DNA of 64,000 nucleotides from Chaenocephalus aceratus. Its lineage: Eukaryota; Chordata; Actinopteri; Perciformes; Channichthyidae. The DNA is taken from assembly GCA_023974075.1 (NCBI GenBank), contig CM043791.1, positions 21,435,701-21,499,700 of the forward strand, written 5' to 3'. Numbering within the stretch: position 1 is the stretch's first letter; every line of letters starts with the position of its first letter. A model generated the notes under the pieces. The model ran no database searches, was not told the origin of the DNA, and worked only from the letters and a program-made list of their open reading frames with translations. This document shows, one piece after another, positions 41,875-56,100 of the stretch. The position numbers were made by a program, and so were the translations under genes.

Positions 41875-41890
41875 GGGGGGGGGGGGGGGG
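41875..41890. repeat. poly(G) run of 16
   Basis: Uninterrupted G tract on the plus strand after GGCTGGTT. It could form quadruplex structure and is a likely site of length polymorphism. Confidence 0.9.
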
Positions 41891-42702
41891 TTGAGGGGTA
41901 GGAGCCCTCCTCCTTATCCAGGATCTGCCTATTTAGCGCCTAACTGCTTTTGATTAATGAAGGGCCCATTCTCTGTAACAAATGCCATTTTTAGGACCCA
42001 AAAAGGGGACCACATTTGAGTAATGATGTCAGAAGGTCACAGTGAGTTGTTTAGACACAGAATGAGTTTTTCATTTGTAAAAGAGCAGTTAATCCAACAT
42101 CTGGTGGGAAGTGAATGTGTTTAAGTTGCTGGTTATGTGCTTGAGATAAAAACATGAGAACTAACTTAATTGAAGCCAATTTGACTAAGCAAACAAGTTA
42201 AATCCCAGAAGCTCAGATGTATCTTTTAGTCCCAGGCAAAACCTAAACAAAATAAAGAAAAATGTTCTTGCTTTGCTAGAGAGTTTTAGTCTAGATGCAT
42301 AGAGTTTAATGCATCTGGCCCTTGGTCTTTTGTTGTATTCATCTGCCAAACATAAATGCTTTCCCTCAGAGATGACTTGACCCCACTAATAAGAGTACAA
42401 CCTTCTTGAATGCTTGACCATTCCCCTCTAAATCCTCTGGTGTCACCAGAGCTATGAGGCGAGTTCAGGCCTGAGTACAACAAGGGCGCAGCAGCTTAAC
42501 ACCCACCTTAACACATGGCTCACTCCATCCAAGCTCGTAAAGTCTTCCTAATGTGGCTAATGCGTCGGACAATATAGCTTCGCCCTAGATAACGACTGGG
42601 TCAGGTATCTGGAATAATACAACTCACCTCTAAGTAACAAATAAATATATTTGGGAAGATTTGTAAAGACGTTAATGGTTACTGCAAGGTGAAAGTACTT
42701 GA
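41891..42702. other. non-coding, no gene recognised
   Basis: No coding frame or repeat structure is seen. Confidence 0.45.
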
Positions 42703-43250
<548 letters not shown>

Positions 43251-44144
43251 TGACAATACTGTGTAGGTAGTTGAAATCATTAATTCATAAAAACAAAATT
43301 ACACTGTAATTCAGAATCTGCATCCTACAAAACTTTCCAACATTGTATACAAATGCAATTTGTTCTTACTGTTATATTAGTTGATAAGCAGGTTAAGGAG
43401 TCAACACAGCCATATACCCATTGTTATGGCAAGCAAACCCTAATTAAGAATACATCTTTATTATAATGTTGGGTACAATTACCCTTTAATGCATGGAACA
43501 AGTCTTTGTCATATGACTTAGTAACTGAAGATGTTTTTCATATTGGTTGCACTGCCAATAAGAGGATCCATAGCAGTGCAGTAATGACATCACTGAAGCT
43601 GGGAAATCTGACCTCTAATTATCCTGCTATATAATGTCTGTTTGGATGTGCCCTGCCAGAGTTATGGCTGGCAGTATAGACCGGCTCCACTGGGACGCTT
43701 TATAGATCAGAGGCTGCTGGAGCGAGTCAGGCAGCACTGCAGGCTTGATACAAACCAGACGCAAGAGTAGCCAACCTGTTAGCCTCCCCTTATTTAAGCA
43801 GAGGTTTTGCTAGCTTTACCTTCATGGGAGTTTGTCTCTCTGTTGTTCACAAAGACCTGTCACGTTTAATGGCCTGTTGGCTGAGTGGGCTGCTGTAGCC
43901 CTCTCTAGAAGAAAGCCCCATGAAGAAAGGCTCATGGTCGGCTAATGCAGCTTAATATTCTTTAAAAAGGTTTGGGGGACAATTAAGAGTGTTTCCCATG
44001 GCTCTCCCCCCAGCGGTGCTCGACTGCCTGTGCAGCAGCTCGTCTGTTTGATGGACTCTGAATGCATCTTATTGATGGGGGTCAGAGATTAGGAGCAGCC
44101 GTGCAAGTGGAAGAGAGTGAAAAGAGGGTCCCACATGGCGGCCT

Positions 44145-44147
<3 letters not shown>
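43251..44147. other. non-coding, no gene recognised
   Basis: Low-repeat DNA without coding frames. Confidence 0.45.
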
Positions 44148-44239
<92 letters not shown>

Positions 44240-44254
44240 ACACACACATACACA

Positions 44255-44304
<50 letters not shown>
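44148..44304. repeat. (CA)n microsatellite
   Basis: About 157 bp with CAGAGA and two CATA interruptions (44236-44262). Confidence 0.97.
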
Positions 44305-44306
<2 letters not shown>

Positions 44307-47300
44307 GAACAGCTCTTCCGCTTGTCTGTCTGTGAATGGTATTCATCTAAGCTGAATGCATGATTGAGTGTTGTATGTCCTCTTTCACAGAATATCAAAA
44401 AACTGTTATAGTTTTCTTCCCTCATGATCAAATTTCCTGTAAAATGGCATGATGATTTTACTTATAGCTACAAGTCGTCTCCACAAGAGGACTCTAGAAA
44501 TCAGCCACCTGATACATGGGTGTCATGCTGTTTCATCACCCATGTCTGTCTGCAAATGTCCTGCAGGCCGTCTCGCTGGCGGAGGAGTGCTCTGGCATGC
44601 AGCCATGGTGCAGATGCCACATGTGTGAATGTGCTGGGTCATGACCCCAACAACAGACGCCTGAAGCAGAAGAAACAGTCAACCAAAGAGAGCAGAGAAA
44701 ACACATATTTCTGAATACAAGTACAGAGAGCAACACACTGTACCTTTGTAAGCTGGTGATACAAGTGAATTACTTTAACATGAGAATTGAATATTCAAGC
44801 ATGGCCAGTATGAAATAGTAATGGAAGAAAAAAACTGCTTGCAGGACAACATCATCAGGGAAGTAGTCTGACTCTCATTAAGCATATTATGTTATCAACA
44901 CATTTATGTGACTTTAATTAAATACAATGTTGAAGCAAATTAAAGCTTTAGCTATAAAGCCTGTGATGCTAAAGTATAGGAATAATTAAATAATTTCCTG
45001 TGATGTATGTGTGTATTTTAAACGTATATTTCTGTGTGGGGTTTTCTGGTGCTCTACTATAGGATAGTCCTCCTACAGCTGTAGCTGACCATGCAGTAGC
45101 AATTAGAGGAGTGTTTTGGGTCAAGAAGAGAGCCAGGGTTTTGTTTGCCTCCATCTCATGACTGAATGGCTATGTATAGGACCATGAAAGAAAAAAAGCC
45201 AATTAAGTGCAGGGCGGTTTGATTTTTTTGTCCCGTGTTGTAATTAGGCCCAGACTCCAAAAAACGTCCTCAAGTACCTTTTGGGTTGTTTTGTTGTCAG
45301 GTCATATCATTAGGGCCAAAATGATCCGCCCAGGTGCTCAATGCCTGAATATGTTGAGAGACTATAGAAAAACGGCCGTCCACAAGCTTTTGGGACTTGT
45401 TACACACTCTGTGGCTCATACACAGCCACATAAGGGGAGTCCTTAAATCCTGCCAATCAAGCCGGTTCAAACAATGTCCAACATGTTTCACATTCGGGTG
45501 ATCAGAGAAAAATAAATGGACTTCTAACGTCAGTTCTGTGATGTACATTCAGCCATTCTAAAAAAAAGATGGCCTAAAAAACGAGAGTAATTATTTTTGT
45601 TCCTTGGACATTTCAAAGGCACTTCAGAGCTTCTGTTACCTTTGATGGTGCAGAGCCAGGAAGTGAATCACATGCAGTGGCTCCAAATGTCTAGTTTCAT
45701 TCACAACTGCATCCAATCAAAGGTAGTTTTTTTTGGTTCACCAAGACATTGTGCAGTTCACATTTTTCCACTCGTTCTTTGATAAATCATGGTCTTGAAT
45801 ATCAGTAATTCATGATTATTTTGTCTTTCTCTTATATGGACTGTATGTCTAAATGAATCAATGGACTGAATGGTTCATTGACGTGGCCCAGATTGTTGTT
45901 AACTGATACCGTTTTCAGCATTTAGCTCACACATCAAGCTGTGTGTAACGATTAGACAAATCAGTCTAAACTGTGACTGACAAAACAGGAACTGTTGGTA
46001 TGCATATCTGACCAATTAATCAGATACCATGACCCGATAAAGTCCCCACCCTGAGACACCCACACACACATGCTGACACACTCCCTGCTCCCTGACTCTG
46101 GGAAAAGGAGAGTCTGGCAGCTGCTGTCAGGGCAGGCGGTTAAGGGAGGGGGAGTCGAGGGGCATGGGAAGGATTTGAGTGTGCCATGTTAATAACTCAC
46201 AAGTGGCCGGGGCAGTGGTCACTCTGTTAGTAATGTGCATCCACACTCCTGGCATGTGACCCGAGGATGCATTCCTGGTGTAATGGGCAGCAGCTGGACC
46301 GAGGTTTCCGGAGGACAGCTGAGAACAAGCGTGGGCGACCATGGGGAACACCCACCATTATCACCCCCCTGAGACTAAACCCTGCCCCCTGCCTGCCCAC
46401 TGGTCCCTCCTGACCAGGAAATCTATTCAGTTTTCCTGTTTATAGAGGAAGACGAGACAGAGAGGGCATTATTTGGTGCAGCTTATGTCTTGGATATTCT
46501 TGGAAAAGCTTAGCTCTGTCTTCCTGTGGGTGGATATCACTGGCTTAATTCAATGTTCAATCTCAAGTGTCCACATATGTTGTTCTTCTGGGCTAGTACA
46601 AGTTGGCCTCTCATGGCCATTCAAATATTAGCCTAAATGAATCATTCGCAATTTGGTTATTAAGAGACGACAGACACCTTATTGAGGAATCCTGTATTTG
46701 ATCACTTTGAATTAAAAGTGACATCCATTTCACTCCACATAAAGCTCAACTTGCCTTAATAAGTGAATGCATTGCAACATGCAATTATGTTTGATATCTT
46801 GATGAATCTGATATTTCCTTATTATGTTTTGAAAGTATTTGTTGTTTTCAGGGCAGTTTGTGTGAAATAAAACCTACCATTAGTGCACCTATAGTTTTTG
46901 AAATGAAGTAAAAGTTTGACCCTCTTAATATGATTTAATTCATTTAATTTATGAACAGGATAAAACAAAAGTAAAATGTTTTAATATGTAATTGAAAGGC
47001 AAAAGTAAAAACCACAACATGCTGCATATTTCAACACATTCAAAGCTTACAGAAGCTGAAATATCATTATCAGTTACATGTACCACTTCAAAGTGCTGTA
47101 ATTCTGACATCCTCCCTGCCCCTGAAAACATTGAGCTACAGTTTGGAAAACTGACACAGAGAAAAAAAAGCCCACTGCGGTTTAACTCGATTGCCAGGAA
47201 TATATCCTTTCTCTTTTTTCCAAGCACCTTCTTTCAGTGTCCATGTGTACACAAGAAGTGGGGGCTGACACACAGACCTCAGTCTTGGCTGACGACCAGC

Positions 47301-47900
47301 GGCCGGACCAGCTTTGGCAGCAGGACCGTGAGAAACAGGGGGGCGACACCCAAATGTCATCACAGCTGCAAAACTGCTGAGCATAAAAGCCAAATTACAG
47401 AAATATGTACCCTGAGGCCTCCCGACAATGAAAACAGAGCAGCGTTTGAGTGGCTGCTGCCCGAGGAGTGCAGTGGAAGTTGTCCTGCGTTATGTTTCGT
47501 GGGATTTACCATGAGCAAGTAACTCCAGATTCTACAGCTGCTGGCAGACATCAGGCTGCACGTGTGGGTGGTTGTGTGGGAATTCGTACTGGGTCAGCCT
47601 AGCTATTATAGTGCCATGTTATTGCTCATCAAGCCACTGAATGTGCTGTTCACTGTATGAGGGAGAGCTCAGCTGACAATTGGCTACATTATGCAGAACA
47701 TTTTCCTAATGACATGGATGTTTTTACTCACAGTAGCTTCACTGTCTTAGTCACCAGCGTATATCTTAAAGACTTTAGGGAGGGAGAAGTCGTTATTTCT
47801 TGTATTCTTAAAGTTTATTTTGGCTTTATCATTAGGAGCTCATTAAAACCGAGCTTGAGAACTGTCATCGTGTTCTCAGCCAGTCTTTGGCAGGAAATGA
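44305..47900. other. non-coding, no gene recognised
   Basis: The longest frame (plus, 46992-47522, 176 codons) has no domain, no neighbouring splice pattern and irregular composition. No repeats are seen. Part of the gene desert. Confidence 0.4.
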
Positions 47901-47905
47901 GTGTG

Positions 47906-47949
<44 letters not shown>

Positions 47950-47999
47950 TGAGTGCGTGTGTGTGCGTGCGTGCGTGTGTGTGTGTGTGTGTGTGTGTG
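47901..47999. repeat. (GT)n/(GTGC)n compound microsatellite
   Basis: GT repeat changing to GTGC units and back, about 99 bp. Confidence 0.95.
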
Positions 48000-48668
48000 G
48001 GAGAGGGATTGTTGGGGTAGTTGTGTATATCAAAACATCTGCACATTGAACTTCAAATGTTTATTTTATTATCAGATCAAGCACAATCTCCCGCTTGAAT
48101 TTATATCAGACTCGGAATCATGGGATTTTCCCCCCATGAACATATTATCACTCGTGCAAATCTCATGTAAACATTGTGCAGGTTTTAAAAGGTGACTTGT
48201 AGAGCACAATTGTACCTTTTGGAAATCTTTTGGAAACCGTACCAGATACAAGCAGAAAGACTGTTATTTGGTTTACCCACGTGTTATACCTTAAAAAATA
48301 AGTATCATTATGTGCCCAAAGTGACCCATGCACTTTATAGGAACTATTGAGGAGGGGCCTGTTTAACCTTATTTACTTATTTTGTTTCTACCTGTTTTGT
48401 ATGGGCTGTTCTTCCTGCAGCGTTCATTATTTCTGCTAATCCCACTCTTGGCCTACGGCTTATGTAGACAGACCAACTCAGTAAAAAAAACATGATCCTC
48501 CCGACCATATCAACAGATAAGGACATACACATTTGACAATTCAGCAAAACCCAGTTTATTTGGTTTTATATCCAATGCCAATTTTTTTTAAATGTTCTGT
48601 TCATGGTAACCTTTGTATGGATGAGGTTGAGGAAAGGTCATTGTAACAGTTGATTATATATGTTTTGA
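48000..48668. other. non-coding, no gene recognised
   Basis: AT-rich spacer; no structure is seen. Confidence 0.45.
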
Positions 48669-48899
48669 TTGCATATCTGTTATGGGGCATCTAGGGCATT
48701 GCGTTCCAAGAATGCAGGGTTGTTGGTTGTTCCTAGAGTCTCTAAAAGTACAATGGGAGCCAGAGCCTTTTCTTATCAAGCTCCACATTTGTGGAATCAG
48801 CTTCCAGTTTGTGTTCGGGCGGCAGACACCCTATCTGTTTTTAAGAGTGCGCTTAAGACCTTCCTTTTTGATAAAGCTTATATTGATAAAATAAAATAA
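48669..48899 (+). pseudogene. LINE ORF2 C-terminal remnant
   Basis: 76 codons in frame to the stop. GARAFSYQAPHLWNQLP followed by LSVFKSALKTFLFDKAY is the conserved C-terminal signature of CR1/L2/Rex1-type ORF2 proteins. The enzymatic domains are missing because of 5' truncation. The ATG is incidental. Confidence 0.75.
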
Positions 48900-49266
48900 T
48901 CTAATAAGAGTGCATTGACGTAGACACGTTGTGCCTCTTCACCTATACATTTTAGTTCTTACTCTTTCACTTAAATCCTAAAAACTTAGATCTTATATTT
49001 AAAACTTTATCCAAACCTTTCCCCTCTCTGACCTCTCGAGGTTCTATTAGAGGGTAACAGGTTGCAGAGAAGGCCTAGCCCGGCCCGGGAGTGTAGAACG
49101 TTGCCACAGACCTACTCCTTACCTCTCACCAATTCAGGTTCCAGTGGGGACCTTTCTCCCTGCGTGTGCCTCTCCACCTCTGTCTCTTACTTCTTACTTG
49201 CTACCCTTTCCCCTCAACCTATCCTAAGGGAGTGCATGTATGTAGACACGTTAGTTTAGCTGCTAT

Positions 49267-49538
49267 CAATCAATCAATCAATCAATGTTTATTTATATAG
49301 CCCAATATCACAAATGTTACATTTGTCTCAGTGGTCTTCACAGTGTGTACAGAATATCAGTATGACAATACGACATCCTCTGTCCTTAGACCCTCACATC
49401 GTACAAGGAAAAACTTCCAAAGAAAACCCAGTTTAAAGGGAAAAATGGGAGAAACCTCAGAGAGAGCAACAGAGGAGGGATCCCTCTCCCAGGACGGACA
49501 GACGTGCAATAGATGCCGTGTGTAAATTGAAAAGATAA
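49267..49538 (-). mobile_element. second LINE 3' end inserted in reverse, with 6-bp duplication
   Basis: Minus-strand copy whose (TGAT)n-type tail is the CAATCAATCAAT run at 49267. It is flanked by TGCTAT at 49261-49266 and 49539-49544. About 272 bp, no ORF. It matches the 3' end at 49931-50198 in opposite orientation with few differences, so both come from one family. Confidence 0.75.
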
Positions 49539-50198
49539 TGCTATAGGCTTGGACTGTCGAGGGGGACACCTTACTCCGTCTTTCTGGCTGTACCTGTGTA
49601 CTCTCATGTTCCGATTAACCCAGCTTCCCCCAAATCTCTTTTTTTGTGTCTACATATATACGCCGGGATCCTGAGTCGTGGCTGATCCTGTAGCTGTGGT
49701 CGTGTGTCCTGGATCCTCTATCCTGAGCACTGGATCTGAGTCCTGGACTTCGAGTCGTGGCTGAACCCGTCTCTGCAGTCCTGCCTGACTCTCATCATAC
49801 TACTTCACTGATGGCTCCCACAAGATTGTTGACATCCTCGTGGATTCATCTTCTTATTATAGACACATGCATTTCCAAACATTTGGTCTTTCCAAACATT
49901 TGGACAACCTACGCTGTAAAATGTATTATCTCTTCAATTTACACACGGCATCTATTGCACGTCTGTCCGTCCTGGGAGAGGGATCCCTCCTCTGTTGCTC
50001 TCCCTGAGGTTTCTCCCATGTTCGCCTTTAAACTGTGGGTTTTCTCTGGAAGTTTTTCCTTGTACGATGTGAGGGTCTAAGGACAGAGGGTGTCGTATTG
50101 TCATACTGATATTCTGTACACACTGTGAAGACCACTGAGACGAATCTAACATTTGTGATATTGGGCTATATACATAAACATTGATTGATTGATTGATC

Positions 50199-51162
50199 AA
50201 GTCTGTTCAGACTTTGTAAACGAAACTGCTTTACATCAACCTCTACACATCCAATTTCATCCTTCCTATTTGAAGGGCACACTCCATGCTGCATTGGCAG
50301 AGAGATTCGGCGTAACACATACATTATGGGGAAATGGATCGGAAATCATTCCTGGGAAACTTGCCTGCAACACTTACTGGCTTCCCATTCATGAACACTG
50401 CCAAATGTGACCAGCCAGGAAGCTGCTTCCTGGGACTGAACCAAATTTGATAATTTGAAAGATGATATAATATTAATCTAATAATCAAATTCTAAATACG
50501 ATCAGCAAACTAGAAACTTTTGAACACATGATATGGTATCCATCAATGGTCTATTATATTCATGTAATTGGGAAACTGTGAAAAAAGTAGTTTCATGACA
50601 TAGATGTACTTCTCCTATAGCTCAGTTTGTGTGTGCAAGGATAATCCTGCAAAGTTAAAACAGCTACGGCCCTGCTGTCACAAAATAATAGGCATGTGTG
50701 TGTATTTACATATACACAGGTGTGTCAGCATGTTTATATATGCAAGTGTACAACAGTAAGACAGTACAGGTTGGTGATTATTTGTGCATGAGACGGAGGC
50801 TGGGAAAATGTAAGAGTGGCAGTAGCCAGGCGGGTGGCTGTGAGGGAGGTAGATTTGTGGTTTGGGAAGTTTGGGGGGTGGGTGTTAGCGATGTGAGCTT
50901 AAGGAGGCGGATGAAGAGAAGGAGTGTGCAGAGAGGGCCTGTGCTTGTGCCTTTCAAGGTGTGTTATTTGTTCAAGGCTGTCCAAACATTTACAGAGTGC
51001 TGGCAGCCCTGGAATGCAGAGGCAGGGCCGAGGCAGAGAGCAGCAGCCGTGGGAAACCGCTGCTCTCCTCAACCTCTGCAGACTCGTTCCCCTTCAGGCA
51101 GAGTGTCAACACAGACAGTGCCAGAGATGTGTGGGCCTGATAGTGACAGGTCCCGTCAGCAG

Positions 51163-51164
<2 letters not shown>
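50199..51164. other. non-coding, no gene recognised
   Basis: Nothing coding. A 232-codon frame from 50698 runs into the CA array and is not supported. Confidence 0.4.

Positions 51165-51213
<49 letters not shown>
51165..51213. repeat. (CA)n microsatellite
   Basis: About 49 bp of perfect CA, with further scattered CA-rich tracts to 51370. Confidence 0.95.
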
Positions 51214-51217
<4 letters not shown>

Positions 51218-52880
51218 CATGCACACACGCGCAGTTCCAGCAGGCACACAGCCGGGCTCATTGCCTCGCTTGCAGACTGACACACATTAACAGACAGAGG
51301 CAGAAGCCAGATGCACACTCCCCTCCCACACACACGCACAAACACACACACACAAACACACAAACACACTCTCAAGCACTAAGGTACTTGCAGTAGTTTA
51401 AGTATTGCGGAAAACAAAGATTAGATCATTATTTCATTGCAGGGTTGGTAGTTTTGTATTATACCACCACATTTAAGTTTAAGTTTTCTTTGCTTCATGT
51501 TATGATATAGGTGTCATAAATAAACTAAATGAGGATAACTCCCACCTCAAACCCTGAGGTTTGCATTCACTGAACCAAGGGAGTCTCTTCACTCTTGTTC
51601 CTTGCCAACACCTGACTGGCACCAACATTACACACAAAGTAAGTGTTAAGTATCCAGCGGTACCTCCCAACACCTGTAAGTCAAGAAGATTTAAATGCAA
51701 TTCCTCAACAAATGACTCACTGAGCATCAGTGCAGCAGAGTGATTGTACTGTTGGCCAATTTGATACCGCTCCAGGCAGGTTTCAACCACAGTACCACCA
51801 AAAATGTCTGAAATCTTCAATATTTTGACTGTAGCTACACTATTTACATATATATATATATATATATATACAAAAAACCCAATAGTTGCAAAAATGTTTT
51901 GTTACTGAAAGTCCTTAACTTGAATGAGGAAAGCAGAGGCAGTGAATGGTTAAACATTCACCTGTTGCTGCTGCTTGTCAGTCAGACTGAGGTGACAGTA
52001 CAAATGTCTCCAGGTGGGGACCTGCCAAGCATGAGAACTATGTCTTGTTGAAAGCCACACCAGGAAGTCAGTTGTCACTGTGGGCTGCTGAAGTGATATC
52101 CTGTGATAAGAGCTGCTTCAGAAAAATACCCAGGAGTTCACAACGTTCCCAGGTGCAGATCAAGTTCACTCTTGGTGTTCCTGTTCCTCATTTAGAAAGA
52201 AACACCAGCCTCAAATAAGATCATGCATGACTGACCTGTTGAACCTCACACCTGACCTCGCCACACAACGTTTTCTAATATATTTGTAATTTTTGTCAAT
52301 GCAACAGTGATGTTAAATGTACACAAATACACAATCAAACCTGATCATGTTCAATTTAGGACAACATGACATCCAACTACGCTGGAATTTTCAAATCATT
52401 TGGTTATATTTGCTTTCTAAAATTAAATACTTTTTTTAAATGATCCCTTATTACTGGAATGACATTTGTGTGAAGATGTTTTCAAACCGCTTTATGTTGT
52501 TTACAGATCAAATATGAAGACATAAATAACAAAGGGAGAGTCAAGATTGGATATGCTGAGCAAATCTGGATGACCTGGTTTTGAGTCAAACCTTAATCAC
52601 CAAGCATGCCTAGTATAAACTGACACAATTTTATTTCCCAACCTCCTTTAAGGCAACCGATAGTGAAATGTTGTGTGGGAAACATCCTTATTTGATGTAG
52701 GAGGCTCATTTGCCTATGTATTGGCAAAATATCAACTGTTTGTGTACACCTGTCTTCAGGTTAGTGCGCAGCTGCTAAACACAAAGGCATAGGTGAAGTG
52801 AACGCTCTCGAAAACAAGGTGCTCAACAACGCCTCACACGTATGATACTTAGAGTCTGAAGGTATGACAAAGCGTGAGTG
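51214..52880. other. non-coding, no gene recognised
   Basis: Contains an (AT)n run at about 51848-51871. No gene or transposon signature. Confidence 0.45.
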
Positions 52881-52889
52881 AAACTTGCT

Positions 52890-53185
52890 CATCACCCTCC
52901 TCCTCCTCACACGCCTCTTTGTCCTCGTGTCTGGCTCACACACTTACCAGCTTCTTTGCCCTGCTGCCTCGTACACCTGCCTGCACTGCTGGAAGAGTGT
53001 CGTGTTTCAGCGATGAGGCAACAGCCGTCCAATGAGCTGCGGTGAGAACGGTTAGGGAGCGTGGTGGGAACTCTCCTCCCATCTCTCCTCTCTCTACCTG
53101 GGAACCTGCGCTGCCTCAGGGAGTGGCCCCCAGCCGCCTGCTGTATGAATGAACACCAAACAAAACCTCTTACTAACAGGTGAGT
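52890..53185 (+). promoter_or_regulatory. GC-richer block with strong splice-donor sequence
   Basis: The block has a CCAAT box (53029-53033), is richer in GC than its flanks, and ends at ACAG|GTGAGT (donor at 53179). No protein frame precedes it. It could be a first exon of a non-coding transcript or chance. Confidence 0.2.
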
Positions 53186-56100
53186 TACACGAGTCAATGT
53201 TGGTTTTTCTCTAGACTATTATTTTTCCCTCCCCCAGCACACTGCTACATTGGACTGGAAAAAAGAAAGGACACAGAGAAACAAAACAGTCGTAGTGTGG
53301 GAACTTTTCTAGGTTCCTTTTTTCTTCTTCCAAGAGCTTTTATCAGTATTAACTCTGCTTATACAGGTATTTGTTCACCTGTGGCACTGGATTAGTGGAT
53401 CAGCTTCTTCTTTGTGTGCAAAAAATAAGCACTGTGAGTTATTTTTAATTCCAGGTCTCTGACTGAAAACACATTTAATCCTTTGCTGAATAGCCGTAAA
53501 TGTAAATGTCGATTGTCAAAGCAAACTGTGTTCTTGTTTTTTTTTTAAATGCTTTAATACGGTGAAGAACTGCTGATGCATGTCCATTACTCTATTGAGT
53601 TGTTTCTGATGATTTTATTTTAAAACAAAAAGAGAACCGAGTTATGTCTGACAACTGTTTAAAAGGCTGACATGTGTTTCTCTGAGCTGAATGACCATCT
53701 TAAAAATGCCTAACAGTGCCTCCCTCAGTACAGGCATGAGTAATGCCTTTGTTAAATTACATCAGGCTTCTGGCCTGTGCATGTTAAGTTTGTGTATAAC
53801 TAAATGTGAACAAAGTACAAAGGCTAAAGGTTAAGAGGAACATGAGTTATTAGATGTGATTTATTGGCATTAAACACAAAACACGTCATAAATTATTCGG
53901 TAGAGCTGAAAGCATTGTTCTGCTCTCGAGTTTGGGTCTGCCAAGTGTTTCTCTCTTGTAGGTTTAAGTAAATGGCTGCACCATATCTAACCAGTAACAT
54001 AAACAGTATTTATTTGACCTAAACTCAATTTTGCAGATCTTGCATCAGCCTATCAAATCTGCTGTTTTTTGCATGCCTCAGCAGAGCCCATTTATGCACG
54101 GCCAAATCAGTAAACAGCTGACCAGTAACTCCAGAGACTTTTTAACTTTAGAGTTGTCGCTATCACTCTGCTTGCTGCTTGTGTCCGAACGTAATCTTCT
54201 TTAACCAACCCAACCAATGCTCTATCCCCGCTCAGAGAGGTATTTGATACAATCATGTCTATGTATATACTACATACAGTATGTGTTTGTGTAGAAGTGT
54301 GTGCATAGGCCCTGTTATTGCCAACTCTGGGCACTTCCATCATTATGAATGGGCCTGTTAACAGGATAGACACCTAAGTGTGAAAGAATCTTAGCTCCTC
54401 TTTTACTGCGGCTCCCAACTGAGCTGCACCATCCACTTGACCGCCCAATAAAAACACGTAAAAGGCTGACATTGCACTTCATTTAACACTGCATGCCCTT
54501 CACTCTGCCTCCTACTTAGACCATTGTCATCCACAGGGACTTGGCTTTGTTGAGAGGTTCATGTTGTCCATAAACCAAAACACCAGACAACAATAGATGG
54601 GCAGCTGTTTCCTGGGCATGCAGTGTGTTTTGTGTCCTACAAGCAGGTGCTTTCTCATGATGTCATTTTTTTGGGAAGAGAAACGCAGCTCAAGTTTCCA
54701 GGTGACTAATGTAATCCGGTCTTTTCTATGTCCTTGTCTTGCTATACTCTGATTTCATTTTGTGTTCATCTTATGTTTTGGAAACTCTATAAGTTACATT
54801 TGTGAATACCACACCACAAGAAAGTTGCAATTTTGTGGAGTTGTATTCCCTTACCCTAACTCTGTACTGCTTTTGTCTAACTCTGACCTTGGAACAAAAA
54901 GGAAATGTCCACAATTGCTTGATTTGAGTCTCAGTAAAATGACATCACTTCCTAAAGAATCCTGCAAATTGAAAGTCCAACCCTGAATACAGTTCTCACA
55001 AGAATAGAAAACAAAAGAGTAAAAACCCATCCAATCGTCTCTGAGTGTGTAAATGGCTCAGTTGATTTGGCCTGGGTAAGAAGGATGTGCACTCTTTAGT
55101 GGATCATTCACAGTGAGGTGTCAGGTGTTAGAGTCAGGTTTTGTGCAACAATTCCCCGAGGCAACACATTAACAGTGGACCTCATCCCGCATGCTAGCTG
55201 GCTTTTGACTCCTTTGACTATGAGTCGTGTCCTCAGAGAGGAAACATAGGAAGCTGAGGAACCACAAACCCACAATAATTATAATTAGGACACAACTCAG
55301 TCCACGGAGAACAAGTATTTAATTTGCTGACACATAAGGAGTTACACTTCTATTTGTTTGCATTTGCATTGTTTCTGCCGTTTGTTATTTTCTCTGCAGC
55401 TGTAAAGAGTGGTATCAGTAGCAGTTAAGACAAACACACTCGGTTTAATCTTTCTGTTTCAACTTCCATGCTTTCAAACTTCACCCCGCTTTCGTTACCT
55501 TTCTGACTGCTCTTTTCCCCTCCTTTTGTAATGCGTCTTTCTTTCTTTGGTTTACAGCAGGCCCACAGGGGAGAGGTGCATGTTTGCTCTCTCTCTCACC
55601 AGAAGGGGCTGGCAAAAAGCTGGCAATCACAATGAGCAAATATGCTCATGCAAAATCAGGCTACAGAAGGGAATTGAGGGTTGTTTGTTGGCATATGCGA
55701 GATGGGGAGTAGAAGACCGTGCCGTGACCATATGGGCCCCCCTTTTCCAACTGTTATATTTCTTTCACATGTGCATACTCACAGTGGTGACAGATGCCTT
55801 TCTCGCTGCTTGTACTGTAGCTTTTTGTCCTCCTGAGTCAAACAGTCAATGCTCACACTCACCAATCACGTCTCTGTGCAGCACCAAGAGGAGATGGAGG
55901 GTCTGTCCAGTGTCATTCAGAACATGAGTGGGTCTCTTAGGAAGAAAAATGATGTACCGATATTCCCTTAAGTCTTCATAAATTGCACAGTTCTTGCAAG
56001 TTGTGGACTTTAAAGCTGTCCATTATTGCAAAACATCTTATTTTAGTCCATTACTTACATTTGGGTCACAGTGTTGTTGTGTTTCAATATAATAGCAAGA

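Larger units (their letters stand above)
48669..50198 (+). mobile_element. LINE 3' end (CR1/L2/Rex1-like) interrupted by an inverted copy
   Basis: The copy starts with the ORF2 C-terminus (48669-48899), continues through a long 3' UTR, and ends in (GATT)n at about 50180-50197, a typical tail. The stretch 49267-49538 is an inverted second insertion. The right end (49931-50198) and that insertion are inverted copies of the same 3'-terminal sequence of about 265 bp, so the region can form a large hairpin with a spacer of about 390 bp. Confidence 0.75.

Noticed and set aside
46992..47522. 176-codon plus-strand frame
   Set aside because: No family motif, uneven composition, and overlapping comparably long minus-strand frames. 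No splice or promoter context.
55547..55927. 126-codon plus-strand frame with a hydrophobic segment
   Set aside because: The hydrophobic stretch alone is weak evidence, and there is no homologous motif or splice context.
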